This document shows positions 63,391 to 64,000 of a DNA stretch of 64,000 nucleotides, one piece after another. Positions within the stretch are counted from its first letter, which is position 1. Each line of letters starts with the position of its first letter. The notes beneath the pieces are model-generated. The model saw only the letters and a program-made list of their open reading frames with translations. It searched no databases and was not told the origin of the DNA. Both the position numbers and the translations under genes were made by a program. The stretch comes from Holdemania massiliensis AP2 (lineage in GTDB: Bacteria; Bacillota_I; Bacilli_A; Erysipelotrichales; Erysipelotrichaceae), in NCBI RefSeq assembly GCF_000327285.1, contig NZ_HE998568.1, positions 390,810-454,809 on the forward strand, given 5' to 3'.

Positions 63391-64000
63391 CTATACAGGC
63401 CGATCCTTGCTTTCCTCCCGTTGATCAGCTGGCTTCGTCTTCGCTTTGAACACAAGCTCATAGCGAGTATTGTAATACAGCCCCAAATCCTCGCATATCC
63501 GCTGATTCATGCGGTCCAGCGCTTCATGATAGGTCTTGTAGGCAGGCGAAAGGGCGATCATGCTGGGAATGAAAATATCATTGTAGCCGCAGTCCTGCAG
63601 CTGTTTCATCAATTTGCGCTGAGCTATAAAGGCCGGATGATATTTCATCGGAAAGCTCGTTTTCAGTTTAACGCCCTGCAATACTTGTCTTTTCAGTTTC
63701 TCGTAATCCTGATCACTGAGTTCAATCATCTGCTTCATCTGATTCTCCATCTTTTCAGCCTGACTGAACGCTTTATCCCCGCCCAGCTTATATTGCACAA
63801 AGGAAATCAGACGCAGCAACAATGGAATTTTAATGGAAACCGAATCCCAAAAGGCCAGGATCCGCTGATAGGCAGCCTGCTGCTGAGGCGTTGTGATCCG
63901 GATCTGCAGATACGGCATGAAGTGATGCATGAAATAGTACCCGGTAAAACCCGGAAACATATCCCGCATCGCCTGTGCAATTGTTTCATAGTCTATCGTC
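63391..64000 (-). CDS. Unrecognised protein, cut by the window edge
   Basis: At least 202 residues. Codons to the very edge (TIDYETIAQAMRDMFPGF) are open, so the start lies to the right of the window and the ATG at 63969 is internal. The visible part is soluble and helix-rich, with MHHFMPYLQIRITTPQQQAA, DKAFSQAEKMENQMKQMIEL and AFIAQRKLMKQL. No family recognised. It is followed by its own terminator. Confidence 0.7.
   Translation of the reverse strand, partial: TIDYETIAQAMRDMFPGFTGYYFMHHFMPYLQIRITTPQQQAAYQRILAFWDSVSIKIPLLLRLISFVQYKLGGDKAFSQAEKMENQMKQMIELSDQDYEKLKRQVLQGVKLKTSFPMKYHPAFIAQRKLMKQLQDCGYNDIFIPSMIALSPAYKTYHEALDRMNQRICEDLGLYYNTRYELVFKAKTKPADQREESKDRPV

Overview
The window is about 48-50% GC and is packed with genes from a low-GC-type Gram-positive anaerobe. 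Supporting features are AGGAGG-type ribosome sites, many lipobox lipoproteins, a CIRCE-controlled groES-groEL pair, mannose-family PTS genes, a B12-dependent ribonucleotide reductase, secreted flavin reductases, an ECF S component, and small DUF families common in gut Firmicutes. An Erysipelotrichia (Holdemania-like) gut bacterium is the best guess. That is inferred from gene content and style, because no rRNA or tRNA lies in the window to settle it.

Layout. 0-10 kb: 3' part of a class II ribonucleotide reductase, two envelope proteins, a duplicated GntR-type regulator divergent from a soluble hybrid histidine kinase, and a marR-MATE efflux pair. 10-17 kb: a five-gene leftward operon (MATE exporter, diaminopropionate ammonia-lyase, two paralogous Cys-containing membrane-anchored proteins, short UvrA-like ATPase). 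17-19 kb: groES-groEL. 19-25 kb: aldo/keto reductase, a decayed lipoprotein gene, cydDC-type ABC exporter plus DUF454 protein. 25-32 kb: a flavinylated lipoprotein reductase, an orphan CofE-like ligase, a response regulator / kinase / lipoprotein operon, a TetR regulator and a DUF1307-like lipoprotein. 32-40 kb: a nucleoside-type (BMP/Nup) ABC importer operon ending in a DUF3604/PHP hydrolase and preceded by cre-like sites. 40-49 kb: LysR regulator divergent from a second flavinylated reductase, a Crp/Fnr regulator, two related beta-propeller-like lipoproteins, a nitroreductase and a HAD phosphatase. 50-54 kb: a frameshifted DUF4143 ATPase and a redox operon (ferredoxin-nitroreductase, ArsR, EFR1 flavodoxin-ferredoxin). 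54-58.5 kb: RpiR regulator divergent from a mannose-family PTS operon with NanE, probably for N-acetylmannosamine. 58.5-64 kb: a MerR-regulated Fe-S aldo/keto reductase, small enzymes, and an ECF/DUF3842 operon whose promoter carries the same MerR-type operator.

The most interesting structure outside the genes is a ~190 bp dispersed repeat present twice (9931..10120 and 32634..32820) with conserved hairpins, and a pair of matching 19-bp-spacer MerR-type promoters that tie two separate operons to one local regulator. No CRISPR array, prophage, intact transposase, tRNA or rRNA was seen.
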